A DNA stretch of 64,000 nucleotides, taken from contig DASQHX010000011.1 of assembly GCA_035631875.1 (NCBI GenBank), positions 62,001-126,000 on the forward strand, read 5' to 3'. A program made the position numbers and the translations under genes. This DNA comes from Nitrosopumilaceae archaeon (GTDB taxonomy: Archaea; Thermoproteota; Nitrososphaeria; Nitrososphaerales; Nitrosopumilaceae). Shown piece after piece: positions 7,923 to 16,240 of the stretch; the first letter of the stretch is position 1, and each line of letters opens with the position of its first letter. Below the pieces are notes generated by a model. That model saw only the letters and a program-made list of their open reading frames with translations. It did no database searches and was not told the DNA's origin.

Positions 7923-8432
7923 ATGTTTAGCTGGTTAAGAAAAAAAAATAATTTATCTTCTCCAGAGTACAAATTTAGGCATAGCAGAAAAGAAGCTTCT
8001 GCAGATTATGTCAAGTATGGTGAAGATCTGGCAAATGGTAATAGACCAGAGGAAGCCTTGGAATATTTTGATAAAGCTATACAGATGCTGCCAACCAACG
8101 ATTTTGCGTGGGGTGATAAAGGTTTGATCTTAGATAAATTGGGAAGAGCAGATGAGGCTTTAGAATCCTTTTCTCATGCAATTGCAATTGATTCTACCAA
8201 TCCTATTACATGGCATAATAAAGGATTAACATTGATTAAATTAAAAAGATTGGAAGAAGCAATAGAATGTTTTGATCATGCAATAGAGAACAATGAAAAA
8301 TATGCAAAAGCTTGGTATAACAAGGGAAGAGCGTTAACAATGCTAAATAAAGTTGACGAGGGGCAAAAGTCCTTTGATACAGCAAGGAAGCTTGATCCAT
8401 TCCTTTATTCAAAGCTAAAGAAAATGCACTAA
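7923..8432 (+). CDS. TPR-repeat protein
   Basis: A 169-residue soluble protein with three to four tetratricopeptide repeats. Each repeat carries the TPR pattern, for example NGNRPEEALEYFDKAIQMLP, LDKLGRADEALESFSHAIAID, LIKLKRLEEAIECFDHAI and LTMLNKVDEGQKSFDTARKLD. The repeats fill residues 30-160 after a basic N-terminus. TPR arrays build protein-protein docking surfaces; the partner is unknown. It follows the 43-aa membrane protein closely, so it may attach to a membrane complex. No enzymatic domain is seen. Confidence 0.9.
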   Translation: MFSWLRKKNNLSSPEYKFRHSRKEASADYVKYGEDLANGNRPEEALEYFDKAIQMLPTNDFAWGDKGLILDKLGRADEALESFSHAIAIDSTNPITWHNKGLTLIKLKRLEEAIECFDHAIENNEKYAKAWYNKGRALTMLNKVDEGQKSFDTARKLDPFLYSKLKKMH

Positions 8433-8513
8433 TTATCTACTAGTCTCTTAACATAAAGAGTCTGTCTTAACTATATGAAGAAATTTATTAATTGAGAACT
8501 TGCTATTAAGAGA

Positions 8514-8696
8514 ATGTTTGGCACAAAATATGGTTGTGGAGCATGTGGTGCTATTTTCAAAGATAGAGAAGATCTTTTAAAACATGCTCAAGACTTGCAT
8601 GATAAAAAAACTACCTATTTGTGTATAACATGTGATGAATCATTTGAAAATGAATCCTCATTTCGAATGCATATGGCAAGAGATCATAGAATATAA
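8514..8696 (+). CDS. C2H2-type zinc-finger protein, 60 aa
   Basis: Two finger units are visible in 60 residues. The first runs CGACGAIFKDREDLLKHAQDLH (C-x2-C-x12-H-x4-H), the second CITCDESFENESSFRMHMARDH (C-x2-C-x12-H-x4-H). This is a compact double C2H2 module as in many small archaeal putative regulators. The SSS transporter lies downstream on the same strand but has its own promoter and operator-like palindrome, so co-transcription is unlikely. Targets are unknown. Confidence 0.85.
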   Translation: MFGTKYGCGACGAIFKDREDLLKHAQDLHDKKTTYLCITCDESFENESSFRMHMARDHRI

Positions 8697-8803
8697 TTTT
8701 CCTTTTTTGGTTCTATAGTTATTCATGTTGTGTGTGTTGAACAAATTAGCAAATCAACAAAAAAACACAATTTCTTAACCTTTTTTTGAATTTCGTATAT
8801 CAA

Positions 8804-8820
8804 TTTCGACAGTCGAACTA
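8804..8820. promoter_or_regulatory. Palindrome TTTCGACAGTCGAACTA upstream of SSS transporter
   Basis: TTCGAC-A-GTCGAA is a near-perfect palindrome about 60 bp before the transporter start and just upstream of its TATA-like AT stretch (8843-8858). Near-identical palindromes lie at 10993-11010 and 13246-13263. Position and symmetry suggest a repressor or activator site for a dimeric protein. Confidence 0.5.
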
Positions 8821-8877
8821 TCTGAAAAAACTCCAACCGCCATATTTAATAATATATAGTTACTAATTACAAGGAAC

Positions 8878-10470
8878 ATGGCTGATATTCCTCTCTATTA
8901 TCCCGTTGTAGTTATGGCATTTGTTGCTGCGACTGCTGCCATAGGAGTTCTTGCAGTAAAATTTGTCAAGAAAAGTAGTAAACGTTACATTGTTGCAGGT
9001 AAGAGCTTGCCTTTATTTTTTATTGGTACAATGTTGGTTTCTGAAGCAGTTGATGGGAATGCATCACTTGGAAATGTATCATTATCAGCTTCGTTTGGAT
9101 TCTGGGGTGGTGCAGTTATACCGCTTGGTTTGGCAATTTGCCTTGTCTTAACAGGTGCTTTCTTTGGAAAAAGATTCAACCGAATGAATATGATTACACT
9201 GGCAGATTTCTACTATAGGCGTTATGGAAATGTTACCGAAGTCATGTCAGGCACTTTGATGTCAATAAGTTTCATTGTACTTGTAGCTGGAAACCTTGGT
9301 GCAAGTGGTTACATTCTATCTGTAGTTTTAGGTATACCGTTGATCTATGCTATGTTGATTTCTACAGCTGTAGTATTATTGTATACATATTTTGGTGGAC
9401 TATTTTCATGTGCATATACTGATATCTTCCACATCTATCTAGCAGTGGTTGGATTCTGGGCAGGTTTTATCTATTTCATTGGTCCTTGGTCTCCTATTCC
9501 GGGTGGATTGGAAACCATTGTAGCAAATGTACCTACTAACTTCATGGACATGTCTGGTCTATATGATGTTGGTAATGGCGCCCTAGTCAATTGGGCAGGC
9601 ATAATATCATTAGGTATAGGGGATATTGTTGCACTAGACTTTATGGAACGTGTATTTGCTGCAGATGGTGGACGAACAGCTCAAAAGGGTTCGTATATGG
9701 CTGCAGGATTAACTCTGTTGATACTTATTCCTACTACAATGATGGGAATAATTGGACTAACAGTTGAACCAAATGTTGTTAAAGCTGATCCATATACTCT
9801 CTATCCAATTATAGCAATAAAGCACATGCCCGCGGTGATTGGTATCTTGATGCTTGTAAGTACGATAAGCTGTGGTATGTCTACAGCAAACGGAGGAACA
9901 TTAGCAATTGCAAGTGTGTTATCAAGAAACATGTTACAACGTAACATTGTTACAAGATTTTTGAAAAGAGAAAAACTAACTGACAGACAATTGCTGGTGT
10001 CCACCAGACTTTTCGTTATCCCTATGTTCTTTACTGCATTTGCGTTAGGTTATCTAATTCCAAGACCTGGTGTTTACTTGATACTTGCCTTTGATATTGT
10101 CTTGGCAGGATGTCTCATACCTCTAGTCTTTGGAACATTCTGGAAAAAATCAACCTCAGCTGGAGCTGTGGCATCAATTGTTGTAGGTTCGGTGTTAAGA
10201 TTAATCTTATTTTTCCTAATAACCAATGCGGCTCCTACAGATCCAATGGCTGCATATGCTGGATTAGATACAATGATTCCACCACTAATCTCACTTCCAG
10301 TCTTTATACTAGTGAGTTTGGCAACACAAAAGAGGAATCCACCCAGACATGATGTTGTGTATCTCATACCAAATGATTCTGATGTTGTTACTGGTGCAGA
10401 TGTAAAAGATTGGGTTAACCCTATTGACACAAGACAAGTTGGCAGAGGAAGTCATGGGGGAGCAGTATGA
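8878..10470 (+). CDS. Sodium:solute symporter family transporter, probably urea
   Basis: A 530-residue integral membrane protein with about 13-14 hydrophobic spans, of the SSS (LeuT-fold) family. The segment YIVAGKSLPLFFIGTMLVSE followed by GNVSLSASFGFWGGAVIPLG is typical of SSS helices 1-2, and NMITLADFYYRRYGN is the conserved loop after helix 3. Within the SSS family the relatives beside thaumarchaeal urease genes are DUR3-like urea importers, and this gene is 2.8 kb from ureC. Urea uptake is therefore the best inference, but substrate residues cannot be read directly. It is followed by a Usp gene (35-bp gap), likely co-transcribed. Confidence 0.82.
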   Translation: MADIPLYYPVVVMAFVAATAAIGVLAVKFVKKSSKRYIVAGKSLPLFFIGTMLVSEAVDGNASLGNVSLSASFGFWGGAVIPLGLAICLVLTGAFFGKRFNRMNMITLADFYYRRYGNVTEVMSGTLMSISFIVLVAGNLGASGYILSVVLGIPLIYAMLISTAVVLLYTYFGGLFSCAYTDIFHIYLAVVGFWAGFIYFIGPWSPIPGGLETIVANVPTNFMDMSGLYDVGNGALVNWAGIISLGIGDIVALDFMERVFAADGGRTAQKGSYMAAGLTLLILIPTTMMGIIGLTVEPNVVKADPYTLYPIIAIKHMPAVIGILMLVSTISCGMSTANGGTLAIASVLSRNMLQRNIVTRFLKREKLTDRQLLVSTRLFVIPMFFTAFALGYLIPRPGVYLILAFDIVLAGCLIPLVFGTFWKKSTSAGAVASIVVGSVLRLILFFLITNAAPTDPMAAYAGLDTMIPPLISLPVFILVSLATQKRNPPRHDVVYLIPNDSDVVTGADVKDWVNPIDTRQVGRGSHGGAV

Positions 10471-10505
10471 GAGTGACTAGAACTCAAATGGAGCTGTAAT
10501 AAAAA

Positions 10506-10970
10506 ATGTCACAAAAAAATGCGGCAATAAAAAAAATATTATTGGCAATTGATAAATCTGGATACAAAGATAAAGCAACAGCATATGCAATAACACTGGC
10601 AAAATCTTTAGGATCTGAAATAACAGTGATTCATGTAATTGGTAAATCCTCACTTGGTGCAACTGCTGATGTCTTAGGTTATTACAGAGGTGGAAAACTG
10701 AAGGCATTCCAAGAAGCCTTGAAGAAGGATGCAGAAAAATTACTTGATAAAGTAGTACGGGCAGGAGAAAACGAAGGAGTTGTAGTAACTCAACAAGTCC
10801 TGATAGGCTCTCCCATTAAAAAAATCATATTAGATTACGCAAAGAATCACAAAATAGATTTGATAGTTATTGGAACTAAAGGCATGACAGGCATAGAAAA
10901 ATTCCTCATGGGTAGCGTAGCTAACGATGTAATCGCCTATGCGCATTGTCCTGTATTGGCAGTAAGATAA
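10506..10970 (+). CDS. Universal stress protein (UspA family, ATP-binding type)
   Basis: A 154-residue single Usp domain. It opens with IKKILLAIDKSGYKDKA (strand 1 and the adenine loop) and ends with the nucleotide signature G-x2-G-x9-G-S (GTKGMTGIEKFLMGS) then VIAYAHCPVLAVR. That signature marks the ATP-binding subclass. It lies 35 bp after the SSS transporter, and Usp proteins commonly accompany transporters as energy or stress sensors. Cytoplasmic dimer by family knowledge. Confidence 0.93.
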   Translation: MSQKNAAIKKILLAIDKSGYKDKATAYAITLAKSLGSEITVIHVIGKSSLGATADVLGYYRGGKLKAFQEALKKDAEKLLDKVVRAGENEGVVVTQQVLIGSPIKKIILDYAKNHKIDLIVIGTKGMTGIEKFLMGSVANDVIAYAHCPVLAVR

Positions 10971-10992
10971 CTAAAATTTGCTCTAAATTAGG

Positions 10993-11010
10993 AGTTCGAT
11001 TGTCGAACTA
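10993..11010. promoter_or_regulatory. Palindrome AGTTCGATTGTCGAACTA between convergent genes
   Basis: Perfect 7-bp arms AGTTCGA and TCGAACT separated by TTG. It sits between the convergent Usp and ParB-like genes, and its right end contains the ParB-like gene's TAG stop. It is the second of three near-identical palindromes in 4.5 kb (8804, 13246). It could be a protein-binding site or an RNA hairpin ending one transcript; there is no T-run. Confidence 0.5.
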
Positions 11011-11757
11011 ATTAAGGCGCTTTACCAGTAAATTTTTGACATAATCAGTGACATCAAGTCCATTTTGTAGTGCTTGTTCATTTAGCTGTTCCCAAATCTT
11101 TTTGTCAAATTTCTTTTTTGGATTAAAAACAAGACGTATAGTCAAAAGACCTTTTGGCGCTCCACGTTTTACTCCAGTTTTTATCATTATTTCTTGTAAT
11201 TTACCTTCAGATACTGCATTTACCAATTTCTCTTGGAGTGATTTTGGTTTTCTTGCGATTTGTATTGCTTCATAAAGTGTAATTTCTCCACTTTCTATTG
11301 CTTGCTGTAACGGCTCTGCTAATGTCAGAACACTTAACCATTCACTAACTGTGCTCTTTGACAATCCATATTTTTTGGAGACGCCTGTAATGCCAGACTC
11401 TGTAGAGTCAACCAATTTTCTTACCATCTTTGCTTTTTCAATTGGGGACAGATCTTTGCGGATTAGATTTTCAAACAATGATGCAGCTTCTGCTTCTGCA
11501 CCCTCAAGCTCAGTTACTACCGCAGGGATCTCTCTTGATCCCTTTGCACTTAGTGATAGAAATCTTCTACGACCAATTAACAACTTGTATCTCTTACTTG
11601 CATTATCAAATCTAACTACAACTGGTTGCAGTAATTCGAACTTTGATAAATGATCTTTAATCAGCTGGTCCTTAACATCTCTTCCAAAAGGATGATCTTT
11701 TCGTACATTTTCATCAGCTATATCTATTAGCTTAAGAGGAATGTTCTTTATTTTCAT
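11008..11757 (-). CDS. ParB/Spo0J-family DNA-binding protein
   Basis: A 249-residue orphan ParB-like protein. The N-terminal ParB domain carries LLIGRRRFLSLSAKG in the place of the GERRxRA nucleotide box, then ENLIRKDLSPIEKAKMVRKL (the ENxxRxxL box). A helix-turn-helix follows, ITGVSKKYGLSKSTVSEWLSVL. The C-terminal 65 residues (from TIRLVFNPKKKFDKKIWEQ) form an alpha/beta tail. No ParA is nearby, so a transcriptional or nucleoid role is likelier than partition. It is divergent from gene 11951, and the shared promoter region holds two GTAGWTTAC motifs 33 bp apart. Confidence 0.88.
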   Translation of the reverse strand: MKIKNIPLKLIDIADENVRKDHPFGRDVKDQLIKDHLSKFELLQPVVVRFDNASKRYKLLIGRRRFLSLSAKGSREIPAVVTELEGAEAEAASLFENLIRKDLSPIEKAKMVRKLVDSTESGITGVSKKYGLSKSTVSEWLSVLTLAEPLQQAIESGEITLYEAIQIARKPKSLQEKLVNAVSEGKLQEIMIKTGVKRGAPKGLLTIRLVFNPKKKFDKKIWEQLNEQALQNGLDVTDYVKNLLVKRLN

Positions 11758-11859
11758 AAATGAATTTGATTACTAAATCTATTTATAATTTCCTTCTCTT
11801 TGTAATTTACCATTTTATCACTAAAATGTACAATATTTACAATAACTTTGGAGTAAAAT

Positions 11860-11910
11860 GTAGATTACGCATCATTTTTCCGCTGTAAATCAGTAGTTTA
11901 CATTTTTTAC
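11860..11910 (+). promoter_or_regulatory. Paired GTAGATTACGCA / GTAGTTTACATTTTTTA motifs, 33-bp spacing
   Basis: GTAGATTACGCA starts at 11860 and GTAGTTTACATTTTTTA at 11893, exactly 33 bp apart and on the same strand. At 22194 and 22227 before the nickel permease the same motif occurs with the same 33-bp spacing, and the second copy (GTAGTTTACGTTTTTTA) differs by one base. Three helical turns would put both sites on one DNA face. Confidence 0.6.
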
Positions 11911-11950
11911 CCCAAACCTTAAATCATTTTTGAAAGTAGTAGTTTGAACT

Positions 11951-12244
11951 ATGGAAAAAATCAGTATTGGATTTGATACAAAAACTGAAGAACTCCTAGA
12001 CAAAATATCATTTCTAAGTTATAATATTGCAACATATAACGCTGTGAACGGTGAACTAGGACTTGATAATGAACCGGTCTCAGTAGATGAAATATTTGAT
12101 TTCATAAATGACTTGAAACATGAAGGTGAAGTGCCAAATATGCCAAACATAACAAAATTAGATGTTTTGTTAACTTTCAAGCTGCTCATGAATGCAGGAT
12201 TAGGCAAACGAACGAGTCCTGATCTTACTGTTCTATCAAACTAA
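11951..12244 (+). CDS. Hypothetical protein, 97 aa
   Basis: A mostly helical acidic protein that I do not recognise. It starts MEKISIGFDTKTEELLDKI and ends KRTSPDLTVLSN, with no cysteine cluster and no membrane span. The gene is divergent from the ParB-like gene, with the paired GTAGWTTAC motif 50-90 bp before its start. The promoter resemblance to the NiCoT permease makes a place in the same regulon likely; function is not inferable. Confidence 0.7.
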   Translation: MEKISIGFDTKTEELLDKISFLSYNIATYNAVNGELGLDNEPVSVDEIFDFINDLKHEGEVPNMPNITKLDVLLTFKLLMNAGLGKRTSPDLTVLSN

Positions 12245-12282
12245 TAGGCATAATTCACAGCTGGTTGTAAAGAAATTAAGTT

Positions 12283-12804
12283 CTATAATGTCAATATTTT
12301 TTTTGCAGAATTAATTCTTTCTAACAAGTCTTTAAGAAATACATCTGCAAAATGTTCAAATGTTTTTACACCATATTCTGTTTCATATTCTTTCTTCCTT
12401 TGGTTATACTCTGAAATTAGCCAAGTAAAATCAGCCTCTTTTAACTTGATAATGTTGTTTTGAGAGACTGCCTTAGATTCAAACATGTTAAGCATGAAGA
12501 TGCTTGCAAATTTTGTAAAGTTGTTTGCTCTGTATTTTTTTTCATATTTTTCCTTTAACACTTCATAGTTCTCTTCAAACCATTCTTTAACATCTGATCT
12601 TACTGTTAAAGAAGTATATCTTCCTGAGAAGTCAATCTTTATGTTATACATCCCTACTGTATAGTATTTCCGTTTTATCTCATTCATCATAATTATCAAG
12701 GCACTAGGAAGAAACATCCCAGGATAATATTCATCCGTATCCTTTTGTAGTTCAGATATGATCGCAGGTTTTAGTCCTATGGTTCCATATCCCTGACTTG
12801 GCAT
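12283..12804 (-). CDS. Hypothetical protein with three RHH-like repeat units
   Basis: A 173-residue unknown. I see one pattern repeated three times, a strand followed by two helices ending in a hydrophobic F/L-rich helix. The units are residues 5-47 (starting TIGLKPAIISELQ), 65-112 (YTSLTVRSDVKEWFEE then FTKFASIFMLNMFES) and 126-167 (ADFTWLISEYNQRKKEY then FEHFADVFLKDLLER). This layout suggests a triplicated ribbon-helix-helix-like module, so DNA binding is possible. Convergent with gene 11951. The repeat claim is from eye alignment only. Confidence 0.6.
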   Translation of the reverse strand: MPSQGYGTIGLKPAIISELQKDTDEYYPGMFLPSALIIMMNEIKRKYYTVGMYNIKIDFSGRYTSLTVRSDVKEWFEENYEVLKEKYEKKYRANNFTKFASIFMLNMFESKAVSQNNIIKLKEADFTWLISEYNQRKKEYETEYGVKTFEHFADVFLKDLLERINSAKKILTL

Positions 12805-12952
12805 GAGAATGTGATCAATTGGTTATTTTAAAAATCTTTAATTAGTATTTAAATAAAACCAACGATTTGATTGCTTCTGCTTCCTTATGATTTCCTATAA
12901 ACATAAAATTGATTATATAAAAAATAATTAAAAATATTTTTTGACAATGATT

Positions 12953-13207
12953 CTATAAAGGAACCATTGTATCAATGAGTCTGGCATTCGTTACATGACC
13001 ATCTTTTTGTTGAATGACCAAATCTACAGTGTGTTTCAATTTGTTTAACAGAAAAGTCACTTGTACATCCCATGAATCTTGAGGCCCCTTTTCTGGTAAT
13101 GCAAAGAGTTCTCTTATCTTGAAATCTTGGATTTCTGTGCCATAGAGTGACTCTGTTGCTTTCTTGGAAGCTTTTTCAACTTCGTCACGTGTATTGACGG
13201 GATTCAT
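12953..13207 (-). CDS. Hypothetical protein, 84 aa (PepSY/GvpO-like pattern)
   Basis: A small soluble protein starting MNPVNTRDEVEKASKKATES and ending NARLIDTMVPL. The middle (SWDVQVTFLLNKLKHTVDLVIQQKDGHV) alternates strand-like segments, resembling PepSY- or GvpO-type small domains, but the match is weak. It lies downstream of ureC on the same strand with a 54-bp gap, and the TTCGATTGTCGAA palindrome sits in that gap 40 bp before its start. It may be a urease-operon extra or separately regulated. Confidence 0.6.
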   Translation of the reverse strand: MNPVNTRDEVEKASKKATESLYGTEIQDFKIRELFALPEKGPQDSWDVQVTFLLNKLKHTVDLVIQQKDGHVTNARLIDTMVPL

Positions 13208-13245
13208 GATGTAATTTATACTTAGTAAATATAAAAATATATTGA

Positions 13246-13263
13246 TTTTCGATTGTCGAACTA
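13246..13263. promoter_or_regulatory. Palindrome TTTTCGATTGTCGAACTA after ureC
   Basis: Third copy of the TTCGAYWGTCGAA palindrome. Its right end is the ureC TAG stop, as at 11008 where it overlaps the ParB-like stop. It lies between ureC and the 84-aa gene, so it could be an operator for that gene or a 3'-end RNA hairpin for the urease message. Confidence 0.5.
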
Positions 13264-14973
13264 AAACAAGTGATACAATCTTGCCATGGCTAGTTTTTGA
13301 GATGGTTCTGTTGTGGCTAGTTTTCCATCAACTGTAACTTTGTAAGTTTCAGGATCAATCTCTATTTTTGGAACTAAATTATTGTAGAGCATATTTTTCT
13401 TACCAATTTTTCTACAATTTTTAACTGGAAGTAATTTCTTTTTCAAACCTATTTTTTTTGATAGCCCATTCCGTATTGCTAGTTTTGAAGTAAAAGTTAC
13501 AGACGTAGTATGTATTGCTTTTCCAAGTGCACCAAACATTGGACGGTAATACACTGGCTCTGGTGTTGGAATTGATGCATTGGGATCACCCATCAAAGAA
13601 TAAGCTATAAACCCACCTTTTATTACCATTTTAGGTTTCACGCCAAAGAATTCAGGACTCCAAATCACAATATCAGCTAATTTTCCTGGCTCTAAAGAAC
13701 CAACATAATCAGAGATTCCATGTGTTATTGCTGGGTTGATGGTAATTTTTGAAAGATATCTTTTCACACGAAGATTATCGTTATCTTCTGATTCTTTTGT
13801 TAAACGACTGGACATTTTTTTCATTTTATCAGCTGTTTGCCATGCTCTGATGCTCACTTCTCCAACTCTACCCATTGCTTGACTATCAGAAGAATACATG
13901 CTTAGAGCACCAATATCATGTAATACATCTTCTGCAGCTATTGTTTCACCTCTAATTCTTGACTCCGCAAAGGCCACGTCCTCTCTTACAGAGGGATTTA
14001 GATGATGACAAACCATCATCATATCTATGTGTTCATCTAGAGTATTAACCGTAAACGGTCTTGTTGGGGTTGTAGAAGAAGGAAGAATGTTTTTCTTACC
14101 TGCTATTTTCATGATATCTGGTGCATGTCCACCACCAGCACCTTCTGTGTGATAAGTATGAATTGTTCTTCCGGCTATTGCTTCAATTGTATCATCAACA
14201 AAACCGCATTCATTTAGCGTGTCTGTATGGATAGCTACCTGAGTGTCAGTTTTATCTGCAACACGTAATGCTGCATCAATAGTGGCAGGAGTAGAACCCC
14301 AGTCCTCATGTAATTTCAAACCACAAGCTCCTGCTGCAATTTGTTCCATTAATGCAGGTTCCAAGGAATCATTTCCCTTACCTAATAGACCAAAATTTAG
14401 TGGCAGATCATCCAGAGCTTCAAGCATTCTGTGAATGTTCCAAGAACCAGGAGTGCATGTTGTTGCCTTAGTACCATCAGCAGGCCCAGTACCTCCTCCT
14501 ATCATTGTTGTAGTTCCACTGCAAATTGCCTCTACGGCTTGTTGTGGAGAAATAAAATGAATATGAGTATCAATTATTCCAGGAGTGCATATAGTGTGTT
14601 CTCCAGCTATTACCTCTGTGTTTGCAGATATTACCATGTCAACTCCATCCATGACGTTTGGATTGCCTGCTTTTCCTATTCCAGCTATTAACCCGTTTTT
14701 GATACCAATATCTGCTTTGATAATTCCAAGTACAGGATCCATGATAATTGCATTTGTTATTACTAGATCAAGTGAATTTTTACTAGTAACACCACTTGCT
14801 TGTCCCATTCCGTCTCTAGCACTTTTGCCACCGCCAAAAACTATCTCGTCACCATAATTTTGAAAATCTTTTTCAATTTCGATTATAAGTTCAGTATCAG
14901 CTAGTCTAATTTTGTCGCTCTTTGTAGGACCATAAAGATCAACATATTGTTTTCTTGGAATTATCAATGTCAT
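13261..14973 (-). CDS. ureC: Urease alpha subunit
   Basis: A 570-residue catalytic subunit that hydrolyses urea to ammonia and carbamate at a dinickel centre. Nickel ligands are H137 and H139 (IDTHIHF), carbamylated K220 ([10 protein letters not shown]), H249 and H275 ([24 protein letters not shown]) and D363 (YSSDSQAMG). The flap histidine is in [20 protein letters not shown]. Length equals the family norm. It overlaps ureB by 4 bp. In ammonia oxidisers it supplies ammonia (and CO2) from urea. Confidence 0.98.
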   Translation of the reverse strand: MTLIIPRKQYVDLYGPTKSDKIRLADTELIIEIEKDFQNYGDEIVFGGGKSARDGMGQASGVTSKNSLDLVITNAIIMDPVLGIIKADIGIKNGLIAGIGKAGNPNVMDGVDMVISANTEVIAGEHTICTPGIIDTHIHFISPQQAVEAICSGTTTMIGGGTGPADGTKATTCTPGSWNIHRMLEALDDLPLNFGLLGKGNDSLEPALMEQIAAGACGLKLHEDWGSTPATIDAALRVADKTDTQVAIHTDTLNECGFVDDTIEAIAGRTIHTYHTEGAGGGHAPDIMKIAGKKNILPSSTTPTRPFTVNTLDEHIDMMMVCHHLNPSVREDVAFAESRIRGETIAAEDVLHDIGALSMYSSDSQAMGRVGEVSIRAWQTADKMKKMSSRLTKESEDNDNLRVKRYLSKITINPAITHGISDYVGSLEPGKLADIVIWSPEFFGVKPKMVIKGGFIAYSLMGDPNASIPTPEPVYYRPMFGALGKAIHTTSVTFTSKLAIRNGLSKKIGLKKKLLPVKNCRKIGKKNMLYNNLVPKIEIDPETYKVTVDGKLATTEPSQKLAMARLYHLF

Positions 14974-15341
14974 TTCTGATCAATATTTTTGAATCCTTTT
15001 TTTCGCATTTTTTTTAGAGCAATCTGCTTTTTAGAAACGAGTTTGCCATTCACAAGACCATTGAATCCATATACTGTTTTCAGACCACCGTACTCTGTTA
15101 ATTCTACCTCTTTTGTGTCACCTGGTTCAAACCTAACTGATGTTCCTGCTGGTATATTCAAATGATAACCGTATGCCCTCTCGCGAGAGAAGACAAGAGC
15201 CTTATTAGTTTCAAAGAAATGTGTATGAGAGCCTACCTGTATTGGCCTGTCCCCAGAGTTGCTAATCTTAATCTTTACAGTCTTCTTACCTTTATTTGCA
15301 ATAATAGGCGTGTCATTTAAGAAATATTCTCCTGGGATCAT
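14970..15341 (-). CDS. ureB: Urease beta subunit
   Basis: A 123-residue structural subunit. The family core is clear: [40 protein letters not shown], then [20 protein letters not shown]. It stops 4 bp inside ureC and begins 3 bp after ureA, so the three structural genes are translationally coupled. It is separate from UreA here rather than fused as in Helicobacter. Confidence 0.97.
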   Translation of the reverse strand: MIPGEYFLNDTPIIANKGKKTVKIKISNSGDRPIQVGSHTHFFETNKALVFSRERAYGYHLNIPAGTSVRFEPGDTKEVELTEYGGLKTVYGFNGLVNGKLVSKKQIALKKMRKKGFKNIDQK

Positions 15342-15343
15342 TG

Positions 15344-15661
15344 CTATACTATCGGATCGTGAACTGTGACAAGCTTGGTTCCATCATCAAAAGTTGCTTC
15401 AGTTTGTACTGTTTTAATCAACTCGGGAACACCAGGTAACACATCGTCTTTTGTTAACACTTTTCTTCCTGAGCTCATTAGTTCTGAAACCGATTTTCCA
15501 TCTCTAGCTCCCTCAACTATATGATCTGCAATAAGAGCTAAAGCTTCTACATAGTTGAGCTTCAATCCTCTTGCCTTTCTTCTTCGTGCAACTTCAGCTG
15601 TCATAAAAATATAGAGTTTATCAATTTCTCTAGGGGTAAGCATCATATCAATATCTATCAT
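15344..15661 (-). CDS. ureA: Urease gamma subunit
   Basis: A 105-residue subunit with the standard opening [20 protein letters not shown] and the conserved middle [20 protein letters not shown] and [16 protein letters not shown]. First gene of ureABC. The TATA-like TTATAAATATTAAATA (reverse strand, about 15673-15688) lies 12-27 bp before the ATG, so the transcript should be nearly leaderless. It is the bona fide counterpart of the divergent copy at 6062-6460. Confidence 0.97.
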   Translation of the reverse strand: MIDIDMMLTPREIDKLYIFMTAEVARRRKARGLKLNYVEALALIADHIVEGARDGKSVSELMSSGRKVLTKDDVLPGVPELIKTVQTEATFDDGTKLVTVHDPIV

Positions 15662-15672
15662 GACCTGTTGTA

Positions 15673-15720
15673 TTTAATATTTATAATAAATTACTATGAT
15701 CACAAAATATAATTTCATAG
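15673..15720. promoter_or_regulatory. Divergent ureA/ureE promoter with CTATGA-N15-TCATAG
   Basis: The 75-bp gap between ureA and ureE holds an AT box near 15673-15688 for ureA and TATAATTT near 15707-15714 for ureE. The inverted repeat CTATGA (15694-15699) / TCATAG (15715-15720) spans the ureE box. The layout resembles bacterial NikR sites (GTATGA-N16-TCATAC), with one base and spacing changed. Nickel control is an inference. Confidence 0.4.
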
Positions 15721-15736
15721 CATTATCTAGACTGTC

Positions 15737-16240
15737 ATGCTTACAATCACATCTGTAATAGGAAATATTTTTGACGACAAAAAACTAATGATGAAATTCA
15801 AACAAATGGAATCCAAAAAAAGATGTGAAAGACTAAAAATATCACGCCTTGAGTTAGAAAGAAGCAGAATTAGGAAGAAAACAGATTTTGGAACAGATGT
15901 AGGTCTTATTCTTGATTCTGGAACAAGACTATATCATGGCGATGTCATAATATCAAATACCAACAAATTCATCATGATTGAACAATTGCCTGAGAAAGTG
16001 ATCTCTATAAGAATAAAGAAACTAAAGAAAAATTCTACTGGATTAATAACGTTAGGGCATATTATAGGAAATAGACACAAACCAATTGTAATCAATAATG
16101 ACATTCTATACTTTCCAATTCAAGCGCATTCTGAAGTTGAGGTGTTTAAAAAACTATTAGATGTAGTAACTAATCTAGAGATTGATGTAGAGGAGCAGAT
16201 TTTTCAACCTCAACATGGAATGTATATGCATGAACACTGA
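15737..16240 (+). CDS. ureE: Urease accessory protein UreE (nickel metallochaperone)
   Basis: A 167-residue protein with the UreE layout. The N-terminal peptide-binding-like domain has TDVGLILDSGTRLYHGDVII. The C-terminal metal domain has ITLGHIIGNRHKPIVI, equivalent to the LGNRHxP nickel site, and ends with a His tail QPQHGMYMHEH. UreE hands nickel to UreG during urease activation. First gene of the divergent accessory unit ureE-F-G-D. It overlaps ureF by 26 bp. Confidence 0.95.
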   Translation: MLTITSVIGNIFDDKKLMMKFKQMESKKRCERLKISRLELERSRIRKKTDFGTDVGLILDSGTRLYHGDVIISNTNKFIMIEQLPEKVISIRIKKLKKNSTGLITLGHIIGNRHKPIVINNDILYFPIQAHSEVEVFKKLLDVVTNLEIDVEEQIFQPQHGMYMHEH

